A DNA stretch of 17,827 bases from Gammaproteobacteria bacterium (GTDB lineage: Bacteria; Pseudomonadota; Gammaproteobacteria; SZUA-21), in the NCBI GenBank assembly GCA_027021095.1, contig JALUUZ010000055.1, forward strand, positions 1 through 17,827. Reading direction: 5' to 3'. Every line of letters starts with the position of its first letter. Position 1 is the first letter of the stretch. Both the position numbers and the translations under genes were made by a program. Shown here piece by piece: positions 1 to 7,007 of the stretch. The notes below the pieces were generated by a model. The model made no database searches, had not been told where the DNA came from, and was given only the letters and a program-made list of their open reading frames with translations.

Positions 1-104
1 TGCTCGACATAGTGTCGACTATGCCTGCGCGCTCCTCGGTCGCGAAAGCCATCCATCCCGCACCCTTGCACCGTCTCGCGACGAACGGTGGTGAGAAATG
101 CGGG
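1..104 (-). repeat. Hairpin-forming intergenic repeat downstream of msbA, copy A
   Basis: The segment lies just after the msbA stop and runs to the window edge. Read on the minus strand, positions 95 to 52 match positions 16635 to 16678 on the plus strand at 38 of 44 bases, counted by eye. The core CCGTTCGTCGCGAGACGG folds into a 7-bp stem with one bulged G and a three-base loop. The other copy differs inside the core only in the loop, so the stem is kept. A second small hairpin, CATAGT-GTCG-ACTATG, lies at 8-23. This fits a dispersed non-coding repeat of REP type. No open frame here looks like a gene. Confidence 0.55.
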
Positions 105-1883
105 CTAGGGATCCTGTACCGGGTCCGGGGCCTCATCGAATTTGTTGTGATACAAGTTTGCATAAATCCCATTGCGCTGCAGCAGTTCGCGGTGATTGCC
201 GGACTCGACGATCCTGCCCTGTGCCAGGACCAGGATACAGTCTGCACTTTCGATCGTCGACAGCTGGTGTGCGATCACCAGCGTGGTCCGGTTACGGCGC
301 AACTGTTCGATCCCTTCATGCACCCATTGTTTCGACTCGGCATCCAGTGCCGACGTCGCTTCGTCGAGAATCAGTATCGGCGCGTCTTTAAGTATTGCGC
401 GTGCGATCGCCACGCGCTGGCGCTGCCCACCGGACAGGCGGTTGCCGCCCTCGCCCACCTCGGTATCCAGACCCTGCGGAAAGCCGCGTACGAACTCCAT
501 CACGTGCGCGGCCTCGGCGGCTTCGACGATCTGCCGCCGTGTCGCCTCCCCGAGCTGGCCGTAGGCGATATTGTTGGCGATCGTGTCATTGAACAAGGTC
601 ACCTGCTGGCTGACGATCGAGATCCGGTCACGCAATGAGTCCAGCGTATAGTCGGTGATCTCGTGGCCGTCGATCAGGATCCGCCCGGAAGTATAATCAT
701 AAAACCGCGGCAGCAGGTTGACCAGGCTGGACTTGCCACTGCCTGATTTACCGACGATCGCCACGGTCTGGCCGGGCTGGATGCTGAAACTGATGTCCTG
801 CAGCACAGGGTCTCTGCCGCCGTGATAGGAAAAACCCACCTGCTGGTAATCGACCCGGCCGCTGAAGACAGGTGCCTGCAGCGTGCCGGTATCGACTTCC
901 GGTTTTTCATCGAGCACCTCGAAGATCCCGCTGGCCGCGGCGATGCCTTTCTGCAATGTCGCATTGACACTGGTCAGCCGCTTCAATGGCGCCAGGATCA
1001 GCAGCATTGCGGTCATGTAGGCAATCACCTCACCGGGACTGCTGTCGGACTGAATCAACAGGTAGACGATATAAGAGACCGGGATGGCCGCCAGCAGCTG
1101 GATCAGCGGCACGCTGGCCGCCGTGGTCACCATCAGCTTGAGATTCTGGTTACGGTTGGCGCGGTTGACCTTCTCGAACTGCGCCACTTCCTTGTCTCTG
1201 CCACGAAAGATCTTGACCACCTTCTGGCCCTCGATCGCCTCTTGCAGAATCGACGTCACATCGCCCATCGAATGCTGGATACGCTGACTGATACGCCGGA
1301 AACGCCGGCTCAGGTAGCCCAGCAGCAAAACGATCATCGGCCCGAACACCAGCAGGATCAACGTCAACCTGACATCCAGGTAAAACAAGTAGGCAAGCAG
1401 AATCAGTGCGGTCAGCGTGTCGCGGATCAACGTCGTGACTGCGCTGGTCACCGCCTGGGCCACCTGTTCGGTGTTGAACGTAAACTTGGAGATCAACTGC
1501 CCGGAGGTCTGGCGGTCATAGTAGCGTGAAGGCAGCGCCACCAGGTGTGCAAACATCTCGCGGCGCAGCTTGTAGATCGTCATCCGCCCGATCCAGGACA
1601 TGCCGTAAGTCGACAGGAAGCCGAACACCCCCCGGCCAAGAAACAGCAGCACGAAATACAGCGGCACACTGACGAACTGCCCCGCCGCCTCCCGGGTAGT
1701 GGCCGAAGTGCTCTTCTTCAGCGTTTCGACCAGTTCGCCCATAAACCGTGCGATCAACATGTCGGTCGTCGAGTACACCGCCATCGCCACCACCGCGACC
1801 AGGAACACCGGCCAGTAGGCGGCCGCGTAACGCAACAGGCGCCGGTACAGAAGAACGCCGCTTGCCGGCCGCTGGTCGGTCAT
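105..1883 (-). CDS. msbA: Lipid A export ABC transporter MsbA (ATP-binding/permease)
   Basis: This is a half-size ABC exporter of 592 aa. It should act as a homodimer in the inner membrane and flip core-lipid A to the periplasmic face, the step before LPS transport. Residues 1-320 hold six predicted membrane helices (for example near 24-45, 72-92, 150-190 and 260-300). The nucleotide-binding domain follows, with Walker A GKSGSGKSS at 378-386, the Q-loop near 426, signature LSGGQ at 483-487, Walker B ILILDE at 503-508 and switch His539 in AHQLST (usually AHRLST). Length matches the family, about 580-600. It starts 6 nt after the exbD stop, so it is very probably cotranscribed with exbB-exbD. 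MsbA rather than a drug exporter is inferred from whole-length resemblance and the envelope-gene context. Confidence 0.93.
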   Translation of the reverse strand: MTDQRPASGVLLYRRLLRYAAAYWPVFLVAVVAMAVYSTTDMLIARFMGELVETLKKSTSATTREAAGQFVSVPLYFVLLFLGRGVFGFLSTYGMSWIGRMTIYKLRREMFAHLVALPSRYYDRQTSGQLISKFTFNTEQVAQAVTSAVTTLIRDTLTALILLAYLFYLDVRLTLILLVFGPMIVLLLGYLSRRFRRISQRIQHSMGDVTSILQEAIEGQKVVKIFRGRDKEVAQFEKVNRANRNQNLKLMVTTAASVPLIQLLAAIPVSYIVYLLIQSDSSPGEVIAYMTAMLLILAPLKRLTSVNATLQKGIAAASGIFEVLDEKPEVDTGTLQAPVFSGRVDYQQVGFSYHGGRDPVLQDISFSIQPGQTVAIVGKSGSGKSSLVNLLPRFYDYTSGRILIDGHEITDYTLDSLRDRISIVSQQVTLFNDTIANNIAYGQLGEATRRQIVEAAEAAHVMEFVRGFPQGLDTEVGEGGNRLSGGQRQRVAIARAILKDAPILILDEATSALDAESKQWVHEGIEQLRRNRTTLVIAHQLSTIESADCILVLAQGRIVESGNHRELLQRNGIYANLYHNKFDEAPDPVQDP

Positions 1884-1889
1884 CTGCTG

Positions 1890-2351
1890 TTATCGTTTTC
1901 CTGGCGGCGCCGCAACGATCGATACCTTCTTGAACCCAAGCTTGCTCAAGGCATCCATGACCCGGACAAAGGACTCGTGTGGTGACTTGGCATCGGCACG
2001 GATATACACACGCATCTTGTTGTTGCCGCCTGACAGCTTCTTGATCGCGCGCATCAGGTCCTTGAGCCGTGTCTTCAGCACCTTCTGCTTGTCGGTGACC
2101 GTCTTGCCCTTCTGACCCTTCTTCTTGGTATCGATATAGTACTCACCATTACGGGTAATAATGATCTCCATCGAGGTCACGATCTTGTCGGACAAGGGCT
2201 TGGCTGCGGCCTTTGGCAGATCGACCGCGATTGCGGTTTCTTTCTTAAAGGTGGTCGAGACCATAAAGAAGATCAGCAGCAGGAACACCACGTCGATCAA
2301 CGGGGTGATATTCACATCCGGGGTGTCTTTTTCGTGTCGTTTGAGATTCAT
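1890..2351 (-). CDS. exbD: ExbD/TolR-family biopolymer transport protein
   Basis: This 153-aa protein has the ExbD/TolR layout: a short cytoplasmic N-terminus, one membrane helix at about 18-36 and a periplasmic domain. The helix begins with NITPLIDVVFLLL, in which Asp20 is the conserved proton-carrying aspartate. The periplasmic part ends in a VYIRAD...SFVRVMDALSKLGF segment typical of the fold. A lysine-rich stretch at about 76-100 (TKKKGQKGK and onward) is longer and more basic than in most ExbD proteins. With the ExbB-like partner 18 nt upstream it should form a proton-driven motor. No TonB or receptor gene is visible, so the energised partner is unknown. In related genomes this pair sits beside lipid A genes, as here with msbA. 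Confidence 0.9.
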   Translation of the reverse strand: MNLKRHEKDTPDVNITPLIDVVFLLLIFFMVSTTFKKETAIAVDLPKAAAKPLSDKIVTSMEIIITRNGEYYIDTKKKGQKGKTVTDKQKVLKTRLKDLMRAIKKLSGGNNKMRVYIRADAKSPHESFVRVMDALSKLGFKKVSIVAAPPGKR

Positions 2352-2369
2352 CGTATCGGTCTGCCCCGC

Positions 2370-2999
2370 TCAGCCCTGTTTTTCCTGGGCCGCCAGCTGC
2401 TTGGAGTGCATGACTTCCACCAGCTTGATCGCTTCCTGCTCCATGTAGACCACCAGTTCATCGACCCGGCCGCGAAAGAAACGGTAGAACACCAGGCTGG
2501 GAATCGCGACGACCAGGCCGGCCGCCGTGGTGATCAGCGCCTGCGAGATCCCGGTCGACAGGTTGCGTACGCTGCCTCCCTGGTGCAACGCCAGTTCGTG
2601 AAACACATCCATCATGCCGACGACGGTACCGAGCAGACCAAGCAACGGCGTGATCGCTGCGATCGTACCAAGCGTCGTCAGGTAGCGCTCGAGATCGTGC
2701 ACCACATGCCGGCCGGTCTCCTCGATGCTTTCTTTCATCACGTCACGTGATGCATTGCGGTTGATCAGCCCTGCCGCCAGCACCCGGCCCAGCGGCGAGC
2801 TCTTGCGCATGGCCTTGATACGTTCGCCGTCGAGTTGATTTTTTCGTTCCCAATGCCATACCTGGGCAACGAGATGCTGGGGAATGACCCGGCTCTTCTG
2901 CAGCTGCCAGAGCCGTTCACCGATAATCGCCAATGCTATGATCGAGCAGGCGATTATGAAATACATCAAGATTCCGCCTTTATCAAAAATATCCCACAC
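2370..2999 (-). CDS. exbB: MotA/TolQ/ExbB-family proton channel protein
   Basis: An inner-membrane channel subunit of 209 aa in the ExbB/TolQ family. Membrane helices are predicted at about 12-34, 105-135 and 148-172. The segment LGTIAAITPLLGLLGTVVGM and the following SQALITTAAGLVVAIPSL are the family's most conserved part. The open frame extends to a GTG at 3044, but that adds 15 residues (DNARRTERRG...) not usual for the family. The GTG at 2999 gives MWDIFDKGGILMYF, which fits known N-termini and has GGTGG 9 nt upstream, so I prefer it. It pairs with exbD downstream and is first of the exbB-exbD-msbA group. A TATAAT box on the minus strand at 3099-3094 may drive it. Confidence 0.9.
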   Translation of the reverse strand: MWDIFDKGGILMYFIIACSIIALAIIGERLWQLQKSRVIPQHLVAQVWHWERKNQLDGERIKAMRKSSPLGRVLAAGLINRNASRDVMKESIEETGRHVVHDLERYLTTLGTIAAITPLLGLLGTVVGMMDVFHELALHQGGSVRNLSTGISQALITTAAGLVVAIPSLVFYRFFRGRVDELVVYMEQEAIKLVEVMHSKQLAAQEKQG

Positions 3000-3093
3000 T
3001 GCTTGATACCACCCTCTACGTTCAGTACGCCGTGCATTATCCACGCGTCATACGCGGTAAAAACGTACAATGTCTGTTTACATACTCTCTAGG

Positions 3094-3099
3094 ATTATA
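3094..3099 (-). promoter_or_regulatory. Candidate -10 box for the exbB-exbD-msbA operon
   Basis: The minus strand reads GTATATAATCC here, giving a perfect TATAAT about 95 nt upstream of the preferred exbB start. At the expected distance (about 3117-3122) I see only CTAGTT, a poor -35, so the call rests on the -10 and its position in the comEC-exbB gap. Confidence 0.35.
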
Positions 3100-3118
3100 T
3101 ACGAAACCAACCCCGAAA

Positions 3119-3266
3119 CTAGATCCGGCGCTTCAGCGCGGCGAATAATTTCTGTTTTTTATCGATGACTTGCCTGGCGGCCAGTTTGCGGCCCTTTGCC
3201 TCCCACCTTGTACTGGCTCACTAGTTTATCGGTAAGCCACTGATAATTCAATAGAATGATCAGGCT
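3119..3266 (-). other. Possible frameshifted small-gene remnant between comEC and exbB
   Basis: Directly after the comEC stop, in the same frame, the minus strand reads on as SLIILLNYQWLTDKLVSQYK and ends in a TAA at 3161-3159. An overlapping frame gives KGRKLAARQVIDKKQKLF and ends in a TAG at 3121-3119. Removing one G near 3189 would join them into a basic peptide of about 48 residues. There is no good start codon. This could be a decayed gene, an extended ComEC tail or chance. I do not recognise it. Confidence 0.2.
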
Positions 3267-5567
3267 TCAACGCCTGTGCCAGAATCGCCTGTTTTTTACC
3301 CGCTCACGGTAATCGAGTTGCACCCCGTTGCTGCCCAGGCGTAACTGCACCGCGCCAAGCGACGCCGTTTGCAACAGGTGCACGCCGGCACGCCGGTAAC
3401 GATCGACCACCTTTTGTGCAGGAAATCCATACCGGTTACGGTAGCCAGCGCTGACCAATGCATACTTTGGACGCACCGTAGACACGAACCGTGCAGAAGA
3501 CGAGGTGGTGCTGCCATGATGCGGCACGACCAGCACGTCGGCGCGCAGGCGCGCTCCCAGTGTCGTCAGCAGTGACGCTTCGACCTCGCGATGGATATCA
3601 CCAGGAATCAACACACTGGATTTTCCCGCCGAGACCTTCAGGACGCAGGAACGGTCGTTGGCGGCAGCGGTGGTCGCCGGCAGCGGATGCAGTACCTCGA
3701 ACCGCACGCCATCCCAGTTCCAGCGCTGTCCTGCCCTGCACGGTGCCGCGGCCGGCGCGCTCACCTTCCGCGCTTCGCCCGACAGTAAGCGCCGCGGCGG
3801 GTAGGCATCGATGACCGCCGCGAGTCCACCGACATGATCGCGGTCTGCATGGCTGATCACGAGCATATCGAGCCTGCGCGTATGCATCGCACGCAGGTAC
3901 GGCACGATCACCGCATCACCGGTATTGAACCCGCTGCGAAAACGCGGGCCGGTATCATACACCAGGGTGTGACGCCGGGTGCGCAGCACCAACGCCAGGC
4001 CCTGGCCGACATCGAGCATGGTCAACACCAACTCCCCGTGCCTGATGTTTGCCGCCGGCGGCACCAGCAGCGGTAACAGGAAAACCAAGGCCAGCGCCCT
4101 GGCCGCGACCCCGCTGGGCATCAACAGCAGTAACACCGCAACACAGGCTGCCAACAGCCGCCAGACCTGTTGCAGGCTGAACTGCCACCAGGCCCAGTCG
4201 AATTGGGCGGCCAGCGTCAACCCCTGCCACAGCCATGAAAACACACCGCTGGCTCCCAGCAGCAGCCAGTCTGACAACACAGGAAACAACGTCGCGCTCA
4301 GCAACGCCACGAGCAGCACCGGTACGACGAATACACTGACCAGCGGGATCGCCACCAGGTTGACCAACGGCGAGATCAACGACGCACCGTGCATAAAGAA
4401 CAAAGTCAGTGGCGCGACCGCCAGCGACAAGGACCACTGGATCTGCGGCCAGCGGCGCAACCCTGTGGACTGGCGGCGGCGGTAAGCCGTGATGAACAAA
4501 ATGATCGCCACAGCCCAGAACGACAGCCAGAACCCCGCTGACAGCGCAGCGAACGGGTCGAACACCAGCACCAGCAACAGCGCCCCGGCCAACACACGTT
4601 CCGGGTACAAACGCCGGCCCGATAAGATGCCGCCCAGCAAAAACGCCGACATCACGAACGCACGCTGCGCCGGCACACTGAAGCCGGCAAGCAGCACGTA
4701 ATAAAAACTCAGGCACAAGGCCGCCACCGCCCCGGCCTTCGGCGCCGCCAGGTGGCGGCTGAGTGACGGCCAGGCGCCCCACAGTCGGGAGGCCAGCCAG
4801 AAGGTCCAGGCCGCTACGATCCCGACATGCAGCCCCGAAATCGCCAGCAGATGACCGACCCCGGTCACCGCCAGCACCCGCCATTGCGGTCGCTGAATCC
4901 GCTGCCGCTCGCCGAGGCTCAGTGCCAGCACGAAACCCTGAATCTCGCGCGCGACACCCAGGCGCTGCAGGCGTGCTGACAGCCTTCGGTAGAGCCGGTA
5001 GCGGTAACGATGAATCCGGGTGCCGAGCGGCAGCACGCCCGGCCGCAGCAATTGCGCGCCAGCGTTGCGGTAGACATAGCCCGTCGCCAGGTAGCGATGC
5101 CGGAACAGCCACTTTTCATAGTCGAAACCGCCGGGATTGAAATAACCGTTCGGCCGTTTGAGCCTGGCCGTCAGGCGCCAGCGCTGGCCCGGCTGCAATG
5201 TTGCCGGCGCGCCATACCAGCTCAGCCGCACCCGCCCGCGAAACGGTGACTGCACCTGGAAGCCGAACCGCGCCAGCGCCTTGTTGCGGTACGGAATCTG
5301 ATCGATCACGCCGACCAGTTCCACGCGGTCTGCCTGGTAACGGGCCGGCAGCCCGGTGCCGACATACCACCAGGCCAGCCACAGCGTCCAACAGAAGCCC
5401 GCAGCCACGAACAAGCCGACCCGGTAAACAGGCACAAAAAATGCCTTGATAAACGGCAGTGCCGGCAGCATCGCCACCGCAGCAAAGCTCCAGTAAACAG
5501 AAGGGAGCCGTGCACATTGCAGCAGGAGCAATACCCCTGCCAGAAAGGCGAGTGACAAAATGGGCAC
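3267..5567 (-). CDS. comEC: DNA internalization competence protein ComEC/Rec2
   Basis: This 766-aa polytopic inner-membrane protein forms the channel that carries single-stranded DNA into the cytoplasm during natural transformation. Three domains appear in order: an N-terminal membrane/OB-like DUF4131 region (about 25-180), the competence core (about 205-460) with the hallmark GVGHLLAISGLHVG at 236-249, and a metallo-beta-lactamase domain (about 512-750). The last holds MLDVGQGLAL at 517-526, HADRDH at 573-578, LIPGDI at 653-658 and PHHGS at 682-686. The metal ligands appear intact, so it should be functional as a nuclease-type domain. It starts at GTG 5567. An in-frame TAA two codons upstream rules out a longer N-terminus. 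No other competence gene is in the window. It diverges from the DUF2062 gene. Confidence 0.94.
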   Translation of the reverse strand: MPILSLAFLAGVLLLLQCARLPSVYWSFAAVAMLPALPFIKAFFVPVYRVGLFVAAGFCWTLWLAWWYVGTGLPARYQADRVELVGVIDQIPYRNKALARFGFQVQSPFRGRVRLSWYGAPATLQPGQRWRLTARLKRPNGYFNPGGFDYEKWLFRHRYLATGYVYRNAGAQLLRPGVLPLGTRIHRYRYRLYRRLSARLQRLGVAREIQGFVLALSLGERQRIQRPQWRVLAVTGVGHLLAISGLHVGIVAAWTFWLASRLWGAWPSLSRHLAAPKAGAVAALCLSFYYVLLAGFSVPAQRAFVMSAFLLGGILSGRRLYPERVLAGALLLVLVFDPFAALSAGFWLSFWAVAIILFITAYRRRQSTGLRRWPQIQWSLSLAVAPLTLFFMHGASLISPLVNLVAIPLVSVFVVPVLLVALLSATLFPVLSDWLLLGASGVFSWLWQGLTLAAQFDWAWWQFSLQQVWRLLAACVAVLLLLMPSGVAARALALVFLLPLLVPPAANIRHGELVLTMLDVGQGLALVLRTRRHTLVYDTGPRFRSGFNTGDAVIVPYLRAMHTRRLDMLVISHADRDHVGGLAAVIDAYPPRRLLSGEARKVSAPAAAPCRAGQRWNWDGVRFEVLHPLPATTAAANDRSCVLKVSAGKSSVLIPGDIHREVEASLLTTLGARLRADVLVVPHHGSTTSSSARFVSTVRPKYALVSAGYRNRYGFPAQKVVDRYRRAGVHLLQTASLGAVQLRLGSNGVQLDYRERVKNRRFWHRR

Positions 5568-5588
5568 GATTTAATTCAGTGAACTATG

Positions 5589-5594
5589 TATAAT
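5589..5594 (+). promoter_or_regulatory. Candidate -10 box upstream of the DUF2062 gene
   Basis: A TATAAT lies in the comEC/DUF2062 divergent gap, about 124 nt before the start at 5718. A matching -35 is not evident (ACGATT at the expected distance). A 6-bp inverted repeat, GATCAC-TCACT-GTGATC, lies downstream at 5634-5650, within the expected leader. Confidence 0.35.
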
Positions 5595-5717
5595 ATCCGG
5601 ACACCGGCTTAGCAGGCAACGACAGTCGTTTGGGATCACTCACTGTGATCAAAACAGGCTGGGCCGACTCACAGGCTGACCGGACGGGATGCAACAACCG
5701 CTGACGAACACGTTTTA

Positions 5718-6245
5718 ATGGCAAAGAAATTTATCAAGAGATTCATGCCGGATCACGACACAATTCGTGACCACAAATACCTGAGAATATTCGGCCGATT
5801 GTTACATGACCCGAACCTGTGGCATTTGAACCGCCGGTCTGTCAGCGGTGCGTTTGCGATCGGCCTGTTTTTCGCGTTTGTGCCAGTACCGTTTCAAATG
5901 GTGCTGTCTGCCGCGGTCGCGATCCCGACCCGGGTCAACCTGCCGATCTCGGTGGTACTGGTGTGGATCACCAACCCGCTGACCATGCCGCCGATGTTCT
6001 ACGGCACCTACCGGCTGGGCGCCTGGCTGTTGAACAAGCCGACGATGGACATCGAGTTTCAGATCAGTTGGGAGTGGCTGTCGACCACGCTGGCCTATAT
6101 CTGGCAGCCATTTCTGCTTGGCTGCCTGGTCGCCGGGCTGTTCAGCTCGGCATTGGGGTTTCTTGGTATCCGGCTGTTCTGGCGCTGGCACCTGGTACGC
6201 GAGTGGAAACGGCGCAAACAGGCGCGCAAAGACAAACACACCTGA
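5718..6245 (+). CDS. DUF2062 domain-containing membrane protein
   Basis: A 175-aa protein of the DUF2062 family, whose function is not established. The typical landmarks are present: a basic N-terminus (MAKKFIKRFMPDHDTIRDHK), LLHDPNLWHLNRRSVSGAFA at 28-47, a helix at about 42-70 ending VPVPFQM, then NLPISVVLVWITNPLTMPPM at 74-93 and a final helix at about 130-155. The tail is strongly basic (REWKRRKQARKDKHT), consistent with an inner-membrane protein whose C-terminus lies in the cytoplasm. The start at 5718 has no clear ribosome site but gives the N-terminus usual for the family. It lies between comEC and lolDC, as it does in Pseudomonas-type genomes as I recall them. It converges on lolD, with 21 nt between the stops. 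Confidence 0.9.
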   Translation: MAKKFIKRFMPDHDTIRDHKYLRIFGRLLHDPNLWHLNRRSVSGAFAIGLFFAFVPVPFQMVLSAAVAIPTRVNLPISVVLVWITNPLTMPPMFYGTYRLGAWLLNKPTMDIEFQISWEWLSTTLAYIWQPFLLGCLVAGLFSSALGFLGIRLFWRWHLVREWKRRKQARKDKHT

Positions 6246-6266
6246 CCCGCTGGCGGCCTGCCCTGA

Positions 6267-7007
6267 TTACCGCCGAAGCGTCAGCACACCGTCTTCAAGT
6301 GTGTAGACCGTCTCCATCCGCTGCGCGAGGTGCTCATCGTGCGTGACGATCACAAAGCTGGTGTTGTAGTCTGCATTCAGGTCCAGCATCATCTGGTAGA
6401 CCTTTTCTGCGGTAGCACGATCGAGGTTTCCGGTCGGCTCATCGGCCAGCAGGCAGTCGGGGTTGGTGACCAGCGCGCGTGCGACCGCCGCGCGCTGCCG
6501 TTCGCCGCCTGACATCTCACCGGGCTTGTGTCTTTCCCGGTGACCGAGACCGACCTTGTGCAGGATTTCACTGGCACGCTGACAGGCCTGTTCCGGCTGC
6601 AGGCCGCGGATCAGCAACGGCATCGCGACGTTTTCCAGCGCGGTAAACTCCGGCATCAGGTGATGATACTGGTAGACGAACCCAAGGCTGTGATTGCGCA
6701 CGATGCCGCGCTGCAGTTCATTCAACCGGCCGAGATCGAAGCCGGCGACATAGATCTGCCCCGCGCTCGGATGATCCAGGCCGCCCAGCAAGTGCAGCAG
6801 CGTGCTCTTACCCGACCCGGAAGCACCGACGATGGCGACCCGCTCACCGGCCCGGACCCTGAAGTCGATCCCTTTGAGTACCTCGACTTCCAGGTAACCG
6901 TCCGAAAAAGTCTTGCCAAGCCCGACGCATTCCAGCACACAGTCACCCTGAGCACGGCGCTGTGCGTCGTAGGCTGCCAGCTTGTACAACGCGCTGAGAT
7001 CATTCAT
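6267..7007 (-). CDS. lolD: Lipoprotein-releasing system ATP-binding protein LolD
   Basis: This 246-aa cytoplasmic ATPase powers release of outer-membrane lipoproteins from the inner membrane to LolA. Visible motifs are Walker A GASGSGKS at 61-68, the Q-loop with the Lol-type sequence VYQYHHLMPEFTALENV at 111-127, signature MSGGE at 165-169, Walker B LLADEP at 186-191 and switch His223. The frame opens as far as 7094, but the extra 29 residues are proline- and arginine-rich shadow of lolC. ATG 7007 gives MNDLSALYKL and overlaps the lolC stop by 8 nt, which suggests translational coupling. The family is usually about 225-235 aa, so the N-terminus is slightly long. No lolE follows. The next gene converges. 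Confidence 0.93.
   Translation of the reverse strand: MNDLSALYKLAAYDAQRRAQGDCVLECVGLGKTFSDGYLEVEVLKGIDFRVRAGERVAIVGASGSGKSTLLHLLGGLDHPSAGQIYVAGFDLGRLNELQRGIVRNHSLGFVYQYHHLMPEFTALENVAMPLLIRGLQPEQACQRASEILHKVGLGHRERHKPGEMSGGERQRAAVARALVTNPDCLLADEPTGNLDRATAEKVYQMMLDLNADYNTSFVIVTHDEHLAQRMETVYTLEDGVLTLRR

Noticed and set aside
822..1529. 235-codon plus-strand frame inside msbA
   Set aside because: A His/Gln-rich shadow of the msbA sequence with no family resemblance.
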